In this document: in pieces, positions 1 to 9,079 of the stretch
How the letters are laid out: each line of letters opens with the position of its first letter
How positions within the stretch are numbered: position 1 is the first letter of the stretch
Assembly (NCBI RefSeq): GCF_013178945.1
Contig: NZ_JABFDM010000001.1
Coordinates: 124,001 to 188,000 of the forward strand
From: Bradyrhizobium aeschynomenes
Lineage (GTDB): Bacteria; Pseudomonadota; Alphaproteobacteria; Rhizobiales; Xanthobacteraceae
Direction of reading: 5' to 3'
DNA: 64,000 bases
The notes under the pieces: generated by a model
Database searches by the model: none
Told to the model about the DNA's origin: nothing
Seen by the model: only the letters and a program-made list of their open reading frames with translations
Program-made: the position numbers and the translations under genes

Positions 1-817
1 CCGTCAGCACGATCCGGTTCGTGCTGCGGCGGCCGGGAGCCGGCGAGGCCGACACCAGCGCCTGCGTGTAAGGATGCTGCGGGCGCGCGAACAGATCGTC
101 CGCATCGCCATATTCGACGATCCGGCCGAGATACATCACCGCGACCTTGCGGCTGATCTGCCTGACGACGCGCAGATCGTGGCTGATGAACAGCATGGTC
201 AGTCCGAGCCGCGCCTGGAGATCGATCAGTAGGTTGACGACCTGGGCCTGGATCGAGACATCGAGCGCGGAGACCGGCTCGTCGCAGACGAGGAAGTCCG
301 GCCTGGTCGCCAGCGCCCGCGCCAGCACGATGCGCTGGCGCTGGCCGCCGGACAATGCGCCGGGATAGCGCCGGCCATGGCTGTCGTTGAGATCGACCGA
401 TTGCAGCAGCTCGTGCACGCGGTCGTCGCGCTCGGCGGCGGTCCCGATCTTGTGGATGTCGAGCGGCTCGCGGATCTGATCTGCGACGGAAAGACGGCGG
501 TCGAGCGCGCCGAGCGGATCCTGGAAGATCATCTGCATGCGCGCGCGTTGCGCGCGCCAGGCGGACGATCCGAGCGTTGCAATCGGCGCGCCATCGAAGC
601 GCACGCTGCCCTGGTCCGGGGACTCCAGCCCGAGCGCCATTCGCCCGGTGGTGGATTTGCCCGAGCCGGATTCGCCGACAATGCCGAGCGTTTCGCCTTT
701 GGCGATGCCGAAGCTCAAGCCATCGACGGCGTGGACGGATGCGGCACGTCCGAACAGGCCCGACCGCATCCGATAGGTGCGCGAGATCCCGAGGACCTCG
801 ACGAGCGGGGCGGTCAT
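1..817 (-). CDS. Oligopeptide/dipeptide ABC transporter ATP-binding protein (DppF/OppF type), C-terminus cut by window edge
   Basis: Reading leftward from an ATG at 817, the frame stays open to the window edge and gives at least 272 residues. It begins [17 protein letters not shown] and contains Walker [10 protein letters not shown], the ABC signature LSGGQRQRI, Walker B FLVCDEP and the switch histidine in LFISHDLRV. The end of the visible part reads EYGDADDLFARPQHPYTQAL, the typical start of the oligopeptide-ATPase C-terminal region. The start overlaps the stop of the preceding ATPase gene by four bases (ATGA), so the two are translationally coupled. This is the second nucleotide-binding subunit of a peptide-type importer at the inner membrane face. 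The substrate is not readable from sequence. Confidence 0.93.
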   Translation of the reverse strand, partial: MTAPLVEVLGISRTYRMRSGLFGRAASVHAVDGLSFGIAKGETLGIVGESGSGKSTTGRMALGLESPDQGSVRFDGAPIATLGSSAWRAQRARMQMIFQDPLGALDRRLSVADQIREPLDIHKIGTAAERDDRVHELLQSVDLNDSHGRRYPGALSGGQRQRIVLARALATRPDFLVCDEPVSALDVSIQAQVVNLLIDLQARLGLTMLFISHDLRVVRQISRKVAVMYLGRIVEYGDADDLFARPQHPYTQALVSASPAPGRRSTNRIVLT

Positions 818-1788
818 TCGGCGGCGAGCCCCACCGGCACGCGCTGCGGCCGCAGGCAGGCCACCGCGCGGTCCGGCTCGAACGGCGCCAGCGGCGGCAC
901 GCCGGCATGACAGCCGTCGCCGGCGAAGCTGCAGCGCGGCGCGAAGGCGCAGCCGCTCGGCAGCGCGCGCGGATCCGGAACCGTGCCGGGAATGGCCTGC
1001 AGCCGACGTCTGACACCATCGAGCGGCGGCAGCGCGCCGATCAGACCCTGCGCGTAAGGGTGCCAGGGATCATCGAACAGCCGCGATGCGGGCGCGCGCT
1101 CGACGATGCGGCCCGCATACATGACGCAGACGCGGTCGCAATTCTCGGCGACGACGCCGAGATCGTGGCTGATCAGCACCATCGCCATGTTGAACTCGCG
1201 CCGGATGGCCGACAGCAGATCGAGGATCTGCGCCTGGATGGTGGCATCGAGCGCGGTGGTCGGCTCGTCGGCGATCAGGAGGTCCGGCTGGCCGGCGAGC
1301 GCCATCGCGATCATGATGCGCTGGACCTGGCCGCCGGAGAATTCGTGCGGGTAGGCCGACAGCCGCCTGGGCGCGTCGGGAATGCCGACCAGATCGAGCA
1401 GCCGGAGCGCCTCGATCCGCGCGGCTTCGCCGCGCAGTCCGCGATGCAATGCGAGGCTTTCACACAGCTGACGCCGGATGGTCAGAACCGGATTCAACGC
1501 GCTGGCGGGATCCTGGAAGATCATCGCGACGCGCCGGCCGCGCACGGAATCGAGCACCGCACCGGACGCGCCGAGCAGCTCGCGGCCTTCGAGCTGCACC
1601 GAGCCTGCCACCTTCGCTTTCGCGGGCAACAGGCCGAGCGCCGCGAGCCAGGTCACCGACTTGCCGGATCCGGACTCGCCGACGAGGCCGACGGCCTCGC
1701 CTTTGCTGATATCGAGATCGATGCCGTGCAGCACGTGCGTGCCGTCGAAGGCGACCTTGAGGTCGGAGATGCTGACCAGCGGCGTCAC
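814..1788 (-). CDS. Oligopeptide/dipeptide ABC transporter ATP-binding protein (DppD/OppD type)
   Basis: A 324-residue ABC ATPase. Walker A is GESGSGKS near residue 37, the signature FSGGQVQRI lies mid-protein, followed by Walker [13 protein letters not shown] and the switch ISHDLG. The cysteine-containing C-terminal segment ([19 protein letters not shown]) is the oligopeptide-transporter extension found in DppD/OppD proteins. It lies 4 bp behind the binding-protein gene and overlaps the next ATPase gene by 4 bp, so binding protein, DppD and DppF form one operon. No permease genes lie between them; they may be beyond the left edge. Confidence 0.93.
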   Translation of the reverse strand: MTPLVSISDLKVAFDGTHVLHGIDLDISKGEAVGLVGESGSGKSVTWLAALGLLPAKAKVAGSVQLEGRELLGASGAVLDSVRGRRVAMIFQDPASALNPVLTIRRQLCESLALHRGLRGEAARIEALRLLDLVGIPDAPRRLSAYPHEFSGGQVQRIMIAMALAGQPDLLIADEPTTALDATIQAQILDLLSAIRREFNMAMVLISHDLGVVAENCDRVCVMYAGRIVERAPASRLFDDPWHPYAQGLIGALPPLDGVRRRLQAIPGTVPDPRALPSGCAFAPRCSFAGDGCHAGVPPLAPFEPDRAVACLRPQRVPVGLAAE

Positions 1789-1792
1789 GGCA

Positions 1793-3430
1793 TCACGCTC
1801 CGTAGTTGCCGGTGCGGAAGTCCATCGCGAAGGCCGGCGCGGCCTTCCACTTGATCGACTTCGGCTTGGCGGTGAAGGTCGCGTTCTGATGCAGCACCGT
1901 GTAGGCCGGGTCCTCGCGCTCGGCGATCTCCAGCATGCGGCGGAACGCCTTCTTGCGCGCGGCGCGATCGGTCGAGGTCTCCAGGAACTCCGACAGCTTG
2001 TTCAGCTCGGCGTTGGTCCATTCGCCGATCTGCTGCTGCTGACCGTTCGGGCCGTGCTGGGCGACGAGCGAGGAGACCGGATCGTTGAAGGCGGCCGAGT
2101 TGGACCAGTCGCGCACCGCGCGGGTCGGGCTGCGCTCCATGATCTGCGACCAGTTCTCCTTGGTCTCGATCTGCACGTTGAGCCCGACAGCCTGCCACAT
2201 CTCGACCAGCACCTGCGCGGTCGCGACTTGGTTGGTGTAGTAGTTGTTGAGCAGGCGGTAGGGGATCGGATCGCCCTTGTAGCCGGCCTGCTTCAGCAGG
2301 TCCTGCGCCAGCTTCGGATCGAACGCCGGCACGCTCCAGTCGGCGATGAACATGTCGTCGTAGAACTCCCACTGCAGGCCCTTCGGCACGCGGGTGCGGC
2401 CGGCCCACAGGCTGTCGACGATCGCCTGGCGGTCGATCGCATGAGTGAAGGCGCGGCGTACCAGCGGATTGGCAAGCTGCGGATGGTTCTTGTCGAACAC
2501 GGTCAGGCGATGGTTCAGGATGGTGCCACCCTGGACCTCGAACGCCGTGTTCTTCTCGATGCCCGCGATCTGGTCCGGCGGGATGTCGCAGGCGAACTGA
2601 TACTCGCCCGACAGCAGCCCGTTGATGCGGCTCGCGACCTCCGGCACTTCCAGGAAGCGGATGCGCTTCAGCGGCGGACGGCCGCCCCAATATTCGTCGT
2701 GGGCTTCCAGGGTCAGCGACACGTCGGGCTTGAACTCGACGATCTTGTAGGGGCCGGTGGTGATCGGCTTGCGCGCCCAGTCGAGATAGCTCGCAGCCTC
2801 CTCCCAGCCGCGCCGGCTCATGATGTCCGAGCCGTAGCGCATCAGGCGGCCTTCGATGGTCACGTCCGGCGTCGCATTGACGAAGCGCACGGTGTATTTG
2901 TCGACCGCATCGACGCGAACGAGATCCGGCCAGATCCGGCGTGCGACGCCGATCACGTCCGGCGGCAACTCCTTGCCCGGGCGCGGCGCCGGGATCTTCT
3001 CGAACGCCTTGATGGTCGAGCGGCTCTTGGCCTCGCTGTCGCCGAACATGCGCTCGCGGCTGAACGAGAACACGACGTCCTCGGCCGTCATCTCGTCGCC
3101 GTTGTGGAACTTGACGCCCTGGCGCAGCTTCAGCTCGACGGTCTGGTCGTCGATCCGCTTCCATTCGGTGGCGAGGCCGGGGACGGCTTCGAGATTGCCG
3201 CGGAAGTTCTTCGAAATCAGGCCTTCCCACAGCGACGAGTAGAACACGCGCTCGCCGACATTGGACTGCTCGCGCAGCACGTCGAGCACGTTGGAGTTGG
3301 TCACCTTCTGCACGGCGATGGTCACGGAGGGACGGTTGTCGGCTTGCGCGATCGAGACGCGCGGCAGGATGAAGCTGCCGCCGATCGCGGCGCCGGCGCC
3401 GAGCAGGCCGCGGCGGGTGAGCTTGGTCAT
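1793..3430 (-). CDS. ABC transporter substrate-binding protein, family 5 (peptide/nickel/opine type), Tat-exported
   Basis: A 545-residue periplasmic binding protein. The N-terminus carries a twin-arginine signal (KLTRRGLLGAGAA, then a hydrophobic stretch ending near VSIAQA), so export through Tat is expected. Family-5 features follow: an N-terminal VFYSSLWEGL block, KLRQGVKFHNGDEMTAEDVVFSF-like text near residues 100-125, and a central segment with TGPYKIVEF. It is the first gene of the leftward operon feeding the two ATPases. The length fits the family. The ligand could be a peptide, opine or other amino compound; the sequence alone does not decide. Confidence 0.92.
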   Translation of the reverse strand: MTKLTRRGLLGAGAAIGGSFILPRVSIAQADNRPSVTIAVQKVTNSNVLDVLREQSNVGERVFYSSLWEGLISKNFRGNLEAVPGLATEWKRIDDQTVELKLRQGVKFHNGDEMTAEDVVFSFSRERMFGDSEAKSRSTIKAFEKIPAPRPGKELPPDVIGVARRIWPDLVRVDAVDKYTVRFVNATPDVTIEGRLMRYGSDIMSRRGWEEAASYLDWARKPITTGPYKIVEFKPDVSLTLEAHDEYWGGRPPLKRIRFLEVPEVASRINGLLSGEYQFACDIPPDQIAGIEKNTAFEVQGGTILNHRLTVFDKNHPQLANPLVRRAFTHAIDRQAIVDSLWAGRTRVPKGLQWEFYDDMFIADWSVPAFDPKLAQDLLKQAGYKGDPIPYRLLNNYYTNQVATAQVLVEMWQAVGLNVQIETKENWSQIMERSPTRAVRDWSNSAAFNDPVSSLVAQHGPNGQQQQIGEWTNAELNKLSEFLETSTDRAARKKAFRRMLEIAEREDPAYTVLHQNATFTAKPKSIKWKAAPAFAMDFRTGNYGA

Positions 3431-3480
3431 GGCAATCTCTCTATGGTGCGAGGTTGTCAGAAGCGAATGAGGTCGTGGAC

Positions 3481-4302
3481 TTATTGCGCGAGGTCGAGCG
3501 AGGCGAGATACGCCGCGCCGGTCTTGACGTGATCGTGGTTGCGCAGTTCGAGGATCAGGCGCGGATTGGAGTTGAGTTTCGCCAGCGCGCGAAATACGGC
3601 GATCCAGCGGATGTTGCCTTCGCCCGGCGCCCAGTGGCGGTCGGCATAGCCGTCGGTGTCCTGCAGGTGGACGTGGGTCAGCATGTCACCGGCGGCATCG
3701 ACATAGTAGTCGACCGGCGGCGCGCCGGTGGAATGATGCGCGTAGTTGGCATGGCCGGTGTCGAGCGACACCCGAACCTTGCTGCTGCCGAGCGCCCGGG
3801 CCAGACCGACGCGATCCAGCGGATTCTTGTCCTCGATGTTCTCGATCACCAGCTCGCAATTGGCCTGCTCGGCGGACGCGATGACATCCGACAGCGTCGC
3901 CCGGACGCGCTCGATCAGCGCCTCGCGATTGTCGGACAGCATGTCGATGTTGTTGTAGTCCCAGGTCGTATAGGGCGAGTGGATCACCATCTGCGTGGCG
4001 CCGAGAAATTCCGCGACTTCCAGGCCCTGCAACAGCCGCTTGGTGACGGCGCGGCGGATCATCGGGTCGTGGCTGGCGATGGTGAAGCCCCAGAACGGGC
4101 CGTGGATGCCGAGCCGGCCGGTATGGCCCGACAGCATCGACTTGATTTCCTTGGCGGTGCTGCGCCAGTCGCTATCGAGCAGATCGGCGCGGAAGAAATC
4201 CTGGATCTCGAGATCGCGCTGGCGCTCCAGCAGCCAGTCGGCGTGGGCCGGAATCGATTTGACGGAGAGGGCGGCGCCCAGGATGGGCAGCGTGGTGGTC
4301 AT
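3481..4302 (-). CDS. Sugar phosphate isomerase/epimerase-like TIM-barrel protein
   Basis: A 273-residue protein of the xylose-isomerase-like TIM-barrel family. Visible family features are the N-terminal GAALSVKSIPAHADWL strand-helix, LGIHGPFWGF, MVIHSPYTTWDY, the acid-containing strand LVIENIEDKNP, VSLDTGHANYAHH and the C-terminal LILELRNHDH, which supply the His/Glu/Asp metal ligands of the barrel. The start at 4302 (MTTTLPILG) is chosen because AAGGGA lies ahead of it; an upstream in-frame ATG at 4362 would add 20 residues with no family resemblance. It lies 50 bp upstream of the binding-protein gene on the same strand and could share its transcript. Substrate unknown. Confidence 0.85.
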   Translation of the reverse strand: MTTTLPILGAALSVKSIPAHADWLLERQRDLEIQDFFRADLLDSDWRSTAKEIKSMLSGHTGRLGIHGPFWGFTIASHDPMIRRAVTKRLLQGLEVAEFLGATQMVIHSPYTTWDYNNIDMLSDNREALIERVRATLSDVIASAEQANCELVIENIEDKNPLDRVGLARALGSSKVRVSLDTGHANYAHHSTGAPPVDYYVDAAGDMLTHVHLQDTDGYADRHWAPGEGNIRWIAVFRALAKLNSNPRLILELRNHDHVKTGAAYLASLDLAQ

Positions 4303-4511
4303 GGCGAGATCCCTTGGCTTGAAGACCTCGTGAGCGCTAGCGGAGTTCGATGACGCCCCCATGAAGGGCTGTGGACGGCTGCCGCGAGATGTCGTGGGCC
4401 TCGGCCGTCATCGACGCCATTTGTCGTATCCCTGAGGTCGCCGGTCGCCGCCGAGTTCTACTTGACGTAGCCGCGGGAATTGCAACAATGCGGCGAAAAA
4501 GGGGAATTGGG

Positions 4512-5681
4512 ATGGCGGTACGGCGTGCGATGCTTGGGAGGATGTTGTCGGCTCCGATGTTGTCGATCCCGAAGTTGTTGATCTCTGCGTTCGCGATCTC
4601 TGCGCTGAGCCTGCTCCTGCAGAATGCTCCCGCGCAGGCGAAAGGGCCATTCGGGACCGTCTCCGTCGCGGGCTGGTCCGGCGGCGCCTATACCGACGAC
4701 AGCACCGGCAAGTTCTCGAGCTGCATCGCATCGGCGAGCTACAAGAGCGGCATCAATTTCGGCGTTCTCGCGCTGCCGACCTACCACTGGGCTCTCGCCT
4801 TCATTCATCCGACGTGGTCGCTCTCGAAGGGACAGAAATTTCCGATCGTCCTGAGCTTCGACGGCCGCAACTCCTATAATGTCGAGGGCTCGGTCTGGTC
4901 GGCCAACATGGTCGTGGTGCCGATGCCGAACGACTCCACTCTGATCAAGTCGTTCCGGGCGGCGCGGACGATGTCGGCCTTCGCACAGGGCAACCTGTTC
5001 CAGTTCGATCTGAACGGCACGTCCGTGCTGTTGCCGTCGCTCGCCAATTGCGTGCGCATGATCAATGCCGGCGGCCTAGCGGCGGCGACGAATTTCACGG
5101 TGCAGCCGGGCGCCGCCTCGGCGCAGCGCCCGGCGGCGACGGCCCCGGCCTCGACCGCCAGCGTGCAGCCTTCGCGCGCGTCGGAGGACTCGCCCGAGCT
5201 GCAGCTGGAAGCGATGCAGATCGCCTCCAATTTCATTCTCAAGGCCGCGCTGTCGCACCCATCGATCCTGGGCAGCGGCGAGCGGCCGGTGTGGCTGACA
5301 GCGGGTGGGGTCGCCTGGAAGGCGGACGGTGCGACGGGCTTCGTACGGATCGTGCCGCCGCAGCGCAATCTCGACGGGCTGGAGGTCGCGGCCACCATCG
5401 TCGGCAACGACGCGCGCGACTGCAAGGGCAAGTTCATCTCGGCGCGCAACAGCGAGCTGGTCGACAGTGCGGTCGTGTTCCGCGGCATGTCCTCCTGCGA
5501 GGACAGCGAGAAGTCGGATATCTCCGAGTACTTCATCTTCCCGCGCAAGGCCGGCGGCTTCGTCCTGTTCTCGGTGATCACGCCGACCAAGCCCGTGGGT
5601 GGCGGCGGCCCGCAATTGCAGACGCGCGAGGAGGCCAACGCCAATTTCCGCAAGGCCGCCTATACGTCGCTCAGCAAGTAG
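4512..5681 (+). CDS. Secreted protein of unknown function
   Basis: Not recognised as a named family. The 389-residue product from the ATG at 4512 (behind GGGGAATTGG) has a signal peptide: a basic start MAVRRAMLGRM, a hydrophobic run to residue about 40 and a plausible Ala-Gln-Ala cleavage site. The mature part begins KGPFGTVSVAGWSGGAYTDD, with a first domain to about residue 210 containing WSLSKGQKFPIVLSFDGRN. A low-complexity Ala/Pro/Ser linker (about 225-260) follows, then a second domain with paired cysteines (ARDCKGKF and SSCEDSE). This suggests a two-domain periplasmic or exported protein with a disulfide. The tracked frame extends upstream to 4371, but that part is not signal-like. Confidence 0.75.
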   Translation: MAVRRAMLGRMLSAPMLSIPKLLISAFAISALSLLLQNAPAQAKGPFGTVSVAGWSGGAYTDDSTGKFSSCIASASYKSGINFGVLALPTYHWALAFIHPTWSLSKGQKFPIVLSFDGRNSYNVEGSVWSANMVVVPMPNDSTLIKSFRAARTMSAFAQGNLFQFDLNGTSVLLPSLANCVRMINAGGLAAATNFTVQPGAASAQRPAATAPASTASVQPSRASEDSPELQLEAMQIASNFILKAALSHPSILGSGERPVWLTAGGVAWKADGATGFVRIVPPQRNLDGLEVAATIVGNDARDCKGKFISARNSELVDSAVVFRGMSSCEDSEKSDISEYFIFPRKAGGFVLFSVITPTKPVGGGGPQLQTREEANANFRKAAYTSLSK

Positions 5682-5726
5682 GCGTCGGCGCGCAGGCGCG
5701 GACTCTCCACGGCATGAGCCTGCGCG

Positions 5727-6371
5727 CTAACCGCTCGCCCGCTTCGGGCGCCTGACGGCGCGCACCTTGCCGCTGCCACCGCCGCCGCAATACAGCGTGT
5801 CGCCGCCATCGGACTCCATGCCGGAGACGCCGGTGCCTGCGGGCATGTCGAGCTGATCGAGCACCTCGCCCGTCGCGGGATCGATGCGCCTGATGTCGCT
5901 GACGTCATCCTCCCAGGTGCCGTGCCAGAGCTCGCCGTCGACCCAGGTGACGCCGGTGACGAAGCGCGTACAGGGGATGCTGCGCAGGATCTGTCCCGTC
6001 GCCGGATCGATCTGGTGGATCTTGCGATCCTGATAGGCGCCGACCCAGAGCGATCCTTCCGCCCAGGCCAACCCGGAATCGCCACCGCCTGATGGCGCGG
6101 GAATCGTCGCCAGCACCCGCCCGCTGTCGGGATCGACCTTGTGGATGCGATCCTCGGCGATCTGATAGAGGTGCCGGCCGTCAAAGGCGGTGCCGGCATG
6201 CGAGGGCATGTCGAGTGATTTGCGCACCGTGCCATCGGTGGGATCGATCGCCTTGATGCTGGGGCCGGTCGCGATCCAGACCTGCTCGCCGTCATAGCTG
6301 ACGCCATTGACGCGCTCGACATCCTCGAACGGTCCGTACTCGCGGATGATCTCTGCTACTGCTCGTGTCAT
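5727..6371 (-). CDS. Beta-propeller (YncE/Vgb/NHL-like) repeat protein
   Basis: A 214-residue protein made of repeated units of about 42 residues. Each has a pattern like IDPTDGTVRKSL, VDPDSGRVLATI, IDPATGQILRSI or IDPATGEVLDQL after a WIA/LYQ/LWVGA strand, which is the signature of a propeller blade. It has no signal peptide and ends in a basic tail. It starts 33 bp behind the winged-helix regulator on the same strand and is probably cotranscribed with it. Enzymatic activity cannot be assigned; similar short propellers are annotated as streptogramin-lyase-like or quinoprotein-like without known function. Confidence 0.78.
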   Translation of the reverse strand: MTRAVAEIIREYGPFEDVERVNGVSYDGEQVWIATGPSIKAIDPTDGTVRKSLDMPSHAGTAFDGRHLYQIAEDRIHKVDPDSGRVLATIPAPSGGGDSGLAWAEGSLWVGAYQDRKIHQIDPATGQILRSIPCTRFVTGVTWVDGELWHGTWEDDVSDIRRIDPATGEVLDQLDMPAGTGVSGMESDGGDTLYCGGGGSGKVRAVRRPKRASG

Positions 6372-6404
6372 GCTGGTCTTCCAATCGGTTGTGACGGGAG
6401 CACG

Positions 6405-7625
6405 CTAGTCGAGTGAGGACCAGGCCGGGAGTAACAACGCGGTCGCGAATTCGGTCACGACCGTGCAGGTCCAGCGTTGCGCGCGGCCGCGCCCGAACGA
6501 CTGGACCTTGCCCGACGAAGCCAGCGTATCCAGCGCGCGCTGGACCGTGCGCTGGCTTTCACCCAGCGCCACCGCGAGGCCCGAGCTCGACCACGCCTCG
6601 CCGTCGGCGAGGCAGGCGAGAACCGGCGCGTTCTCGTCCTCGACCGGTGGCGCCAGCACCACGACGTCCCGATTTCCCCCGGGCCGCAGCGCGAAGCCGT
6701 CCTTGGTCGCATTGACCTCGGCCAGTCCCCGAAGCAGGTGTCGCAAGCGCCCGATCTCGACGCGCAGGCGCGCGCGGTGCGACTCGTCGGCATCCTTGCC
6801 GCGGAACGCATGCGCAATCAGCTCCGCGCGCGGTACGCCATCAGGCGACTTCTCGACCAGTCTGCGAGCCAGTGCAAACAGCACCGGTCGTCGCGCCAGC
6901 GGCACGATCTGGCCGCCCTGCCGGATCGACAGCCGGCATGCGTCGAGGATCAGCATGTCCGATCGAAACAGCGCCTCGACCTCGTCGAGCTGCAACAGAT
7001 GGTCCTCGCCATCCCGGGTCAGGCGCGCAGCCGGCGCCGACAACGTCGTCGCGGCGCGCTCGATCTCGGCGTGCAGCTCAGGGCTGCGCGTGCGATGCGC
7101 CGTGCGCGACGCGCGTTCCAGGGCCGATCGCGCGGCCTTCGTCTGCAGACGGCGCAAGGCCAATCCTGCGACGATCAGCTCGTAGATCGTACGCGCCGCC
7201 GGATGCAGCGGCGAGGGATCGAGATCGGCCAGTCCGCGCTCGGCCTCGTCGAGCTGGCCGACGAGGACCATGCGCCGGATCTCGAGGCTGCGCGCGTAGG
7301 CGGCATTGGTGCGGTCGCCGTGCTGCTCCAGCGTCGTGCGCGCCTCTGCCAGCGTCTTTGTCGGCCACGACAGATCACGCGCCGCGAGCGCGATCTCGGC
7401 CTCGGCGACGGCGCAGCGGGCGCGCGCCATGGCCGCCTTGGGGCCGAAGCCCCGCGCCGCCTGCCGCAGCAGCTCCTTCGCCCTGATGACATCGCCGAGC
7501 CGCGCCATGGCGATGCCGCGCAGCGCCAGGGCGGGAGGATCATCGCGCAGCGCGACGCGGTTCAGCGCGCCGAGCGGATCACCGGCGGCAAGCGCCTGCG
7601 CTGCCGCCGAGATCAGCGAGTCCAT
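6405..7625 (-). CDS. TPR-like / winged-helix transcriptional regulator
   Basis: A 406-residue protein from the ATG at 7625; an open frame reaching 8027 would run antisense into the DUF899 gene and is not used. Residues about 1-210 are alanine-rich helical repeats resembling tetratricopeptides. Residues about 235-315 (ACRLSIRQGGQIVPLARRPVLFALARRLVEKS, then RLRVEIGRLRHLL) look like an OmpR-type winged helix. Residues about 345-395 (LAVALGESQRTVQRALDTLASSGKV) look like a second helix-turn-helix. It is divergent from the DUF899 gene with an 87-bp shared promoter region, so it likely regulates that gene and perhaps itself and the downstream propeller gene. Ligand unknown. Confidence 0.78.
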   Translation of the reverse strand: MDSLISAAAQALAAGDPLGALNRVALRDDPPALALRGIAMARLGDVIRAKELLRQAARGFGPKAAMARARCAVAEAEIALAARDLSWPTKTLAEARTTLEQHGDRTNAAYARSLEIRRMVLVGQLDEAERGLADLDPSPLHPAARTIYELIVAGLALRRLQTKAARSALERASRTAHRTRSPELHAEIERAATTLSAPAARLTRDGEDHLLQLDEVEALFRSDMLILDACRLSIRQGGQIVPLARRPVLFALARRLVEKSPDGVPRAELIAHAFRGKDADESHRARLRVEIGRLRHLLRGLAEVNATKDGFALRPGGNRDVVVLAPPVEDENAPVLACLADGEAWSSSGLAVALGESQRTVQRALDTLASSGKVQSFGRGRAQRWTCTVVTEFATALLLPAWSSLD

Positions 7626-7712
7626 GCAAATCCCGCCACACTTGTCACTCCCGGTGTCTCCCGCGCCGATCCTAGTCTGTCTCGCGGTCAACACGCAAAA
7701 GGGAACACAGAC

Positions 7713-8474
7713 ATGACCATGCATCTCACCGGAACTCGCGAAGACTGGCTCAAGGCTCGGCTCGACCTGCTTGCCGCCGAGAAGGACTTCACCCGCCGCG
7801 GCGACGAACTGGCGCAGCGGCGCCAGGCGCTGCCCTGGGTGCGCGTCGACAAGGCCTATCGTTTCGATACGGAGGATGGCCCCGTCACGCTGCCCGATCT
7901 GTTCAGGGGCCGCTCGCAACTGCTCGTCTATCATTTCATGTTCGGTCCGGACTTCCAGGCCGGGTGTCCGTCCTGCTCCATGATCGCCGACGGCTTCAAC
8001 GGCTTCCAGGTCCACCTCGCCAACCACGACGTGATGCTGTGGGCGGTGTCGCGCGCGCCGCTGGCCAAGCTGAAGGCGTACAAGTCAAGGATGGGCTGGA
8101 GTTTCCCGTGGGCGTCCTCTTCCAGCAGCGACTTCAATTTCGACTTCAACGTCGCGATCACCGAGCAGCAGCAGCGTCAGGGCGGCACGGAGTACAACTA
8201 CCGCACCAGTCCGCCGCTGGGCGCCGGCGATGTGCCGCCAATGGTCTCTGAGATCGCTGCGGCCGCCGGCACGGACGGTGCGACGTTCATGCGCGACCGC
8301 CCCGGCATGAGCGCGTTCATCGTCGAGGACGGCGTCGTCTATCACACCTATTCGGCTTACGCGCGCGGCCTCGACGGCCTGTGGGGCGCCTATCAATGGC
8401 TCGACCGCGCGCCCAAGGGCCGCAACGAGCAGGGCGTGTGGTGGCGCCGCCGCGACGAATACGCGGCGCGCTGA
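7713..8474 (+). CDS. DUF899 thioredoxin-fold family protein
   Basis: A 253-residue protein of the DUF899 (thioredoxin-like) family. It has an N-terminal LLAAEKDFTRRGDELAQRRQALPWVRVDK block, then TLPDLFRGRSQLLVYHFMFGP and a CxxC (C85-P-S-C88) at the position of a thioredoxin active site. Further along are GWSFPWASS and a C-terminal YHTYSAYARGLDGLWGAYQWLD. The family is cytosolic and presumed redox-active, but no substrate is established. The start ATG at 7713 follows GGGAACACAG. It is divergent from a winged-helix regulator and followed 17 bp later by a small membrane protein gene. Confidence 0.9.
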   Translation: MTMHLTGTREDWLKARLDLLAAEKDFTRRGDELAQRRQALPWVRVDKAYRFDTEDGPVTLPDLFRGRSQLLVYHFMFGPDFQAGCPSCSMIADGFNGFQVHLANHDVMLWAVSRAPLAKLKAYKSRMGWSFPWASSSSSDFNFDFNVAITEQQQRQGGTEYNYRTSPPLGAGDVPPMVSEIAAAAGTDGATFMRDRPGMSAFIVEDGVVYHTYSAYARGLDGLWGAYQWLDRAPKGRNEQGVWWRRRDEYAAR

Positions 8475-8491
8475 GAGCATGGAGCGGTGCC

Positions 8492-8779
8492 ATGGCGTTT
8501 AACCTGTCCAAGCGGCGCGTGATGCCGGACCTCGCCGATGCCCTGCGCCTCGCCGCGGCGCCGACCTTCGCGCTGATGGCCGTGCTGAACGCCATGGCCC
8601 GCGACGGCCGGGCAGATGTGATCTGCTCGGCCATGCCGGCGGGCGCCCCGCTCGGCGATATGGCGGTGATGTATCTGCTGATGAGCGTGTTTCACCTGGT
8701 GCCGTGGGTGAGGCGGATGCGGCGGGGGGCTCCGAGGTCTTTGGCTGACGAGGCACGACTGCCGCAGCATGGCCGTTAG
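8492..8779 (+). CDS. Small membrane protein of unknown function
   Basis: A 95-residue product from the ATG at 8492, preceded by GGAGCGGTGCC, 17 bp behind the DUF899 stop and so probably its operon partner. Two hydrophobic segments are visible: ALRLAAAPTFALMAVLNAMA (about 15-34) and LGDMAVMYLLMSVFHLVPWV (about 53-72), with arginine-rich ends. No family is recognised from reading alone. The frame extends upstream into the DUF899 gene, but that part is antisense-like arginine-rich text. Confidence is moderate because the protein is short. Confidence 0.65.
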   Translation: MAFNLSKRRVMPDLADALRLAAAPTFALMAVLNAMARDGRADVICSAMPAGAPLGDMAVMYLLMSVFHLVPWVRRMRRGAPRSLADEARLPQHGR

Positions 8780-8808
8780 TTGTCGACTAGCCTAGCTCGC
8801 GGCAAGAG

Positions 8809-9013
8809 ACCCCTCACCCGAGCGAGCCCGCGGAGAAGCTGGCGATGCCCTCTCCCACAAGGGGCGAGGGCGCTGTATCGCGCAGTTTTGTCGCGGCTAG
8901 CATGGGAAAGGGAAGGTCTCGGTTTGAGTCGACACAGTGCTCGCTACTGCGCCCTCGCCCCTTGTGGGAGAGGGCATGTAGGACAGTGCGGCTGGTTCGC
9001 TTGGGTGAGGGGT
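8809..9013. repeat. Large intergenic inverted repeat
   Basis: This fills most of the 300-bp gap between the small membrane protein and the ABC ATPase, and no gene is seen in it. Outer arms 8809-8825 and 8997-9013 are near-perfect complements (ACCCCTCACCCGAGCGA-type). Inner arms 8846-8873 and 8949-8976 are perfect complements over 28 bases, rich in CCCTCTCCCACAAGGGG. The 75-bp centre is unique. RNA from either strand could form a long hairpin between the convergent genes. It looks like a palindromic mobile or REP-like unit. Confidence 0.85.
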
Positions 9014-9079
9014 ATGCTTCCGCGTGCGCCGCTGCCTGGAGAGCGCGCAGCCGAACCACCGCGTACCCAGCTCGTGACC

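Noticed and set aside
577..3532. Long open frames on the plus strand opposite the ABC transporter genes (up to 684 codons).
   Set aside because: They run antisense to genes with clear motifs, are rich in Arg/Ala/His/Asp and show no family text; they come from the high GC third-position bias.
8809..9013. CRISPR array suspected from repeated CCCTCTCCCACAAGG blocks.
   Set aside because: Only two inverted (not direct) copies with no regular spacers; it is a foldback repeat.
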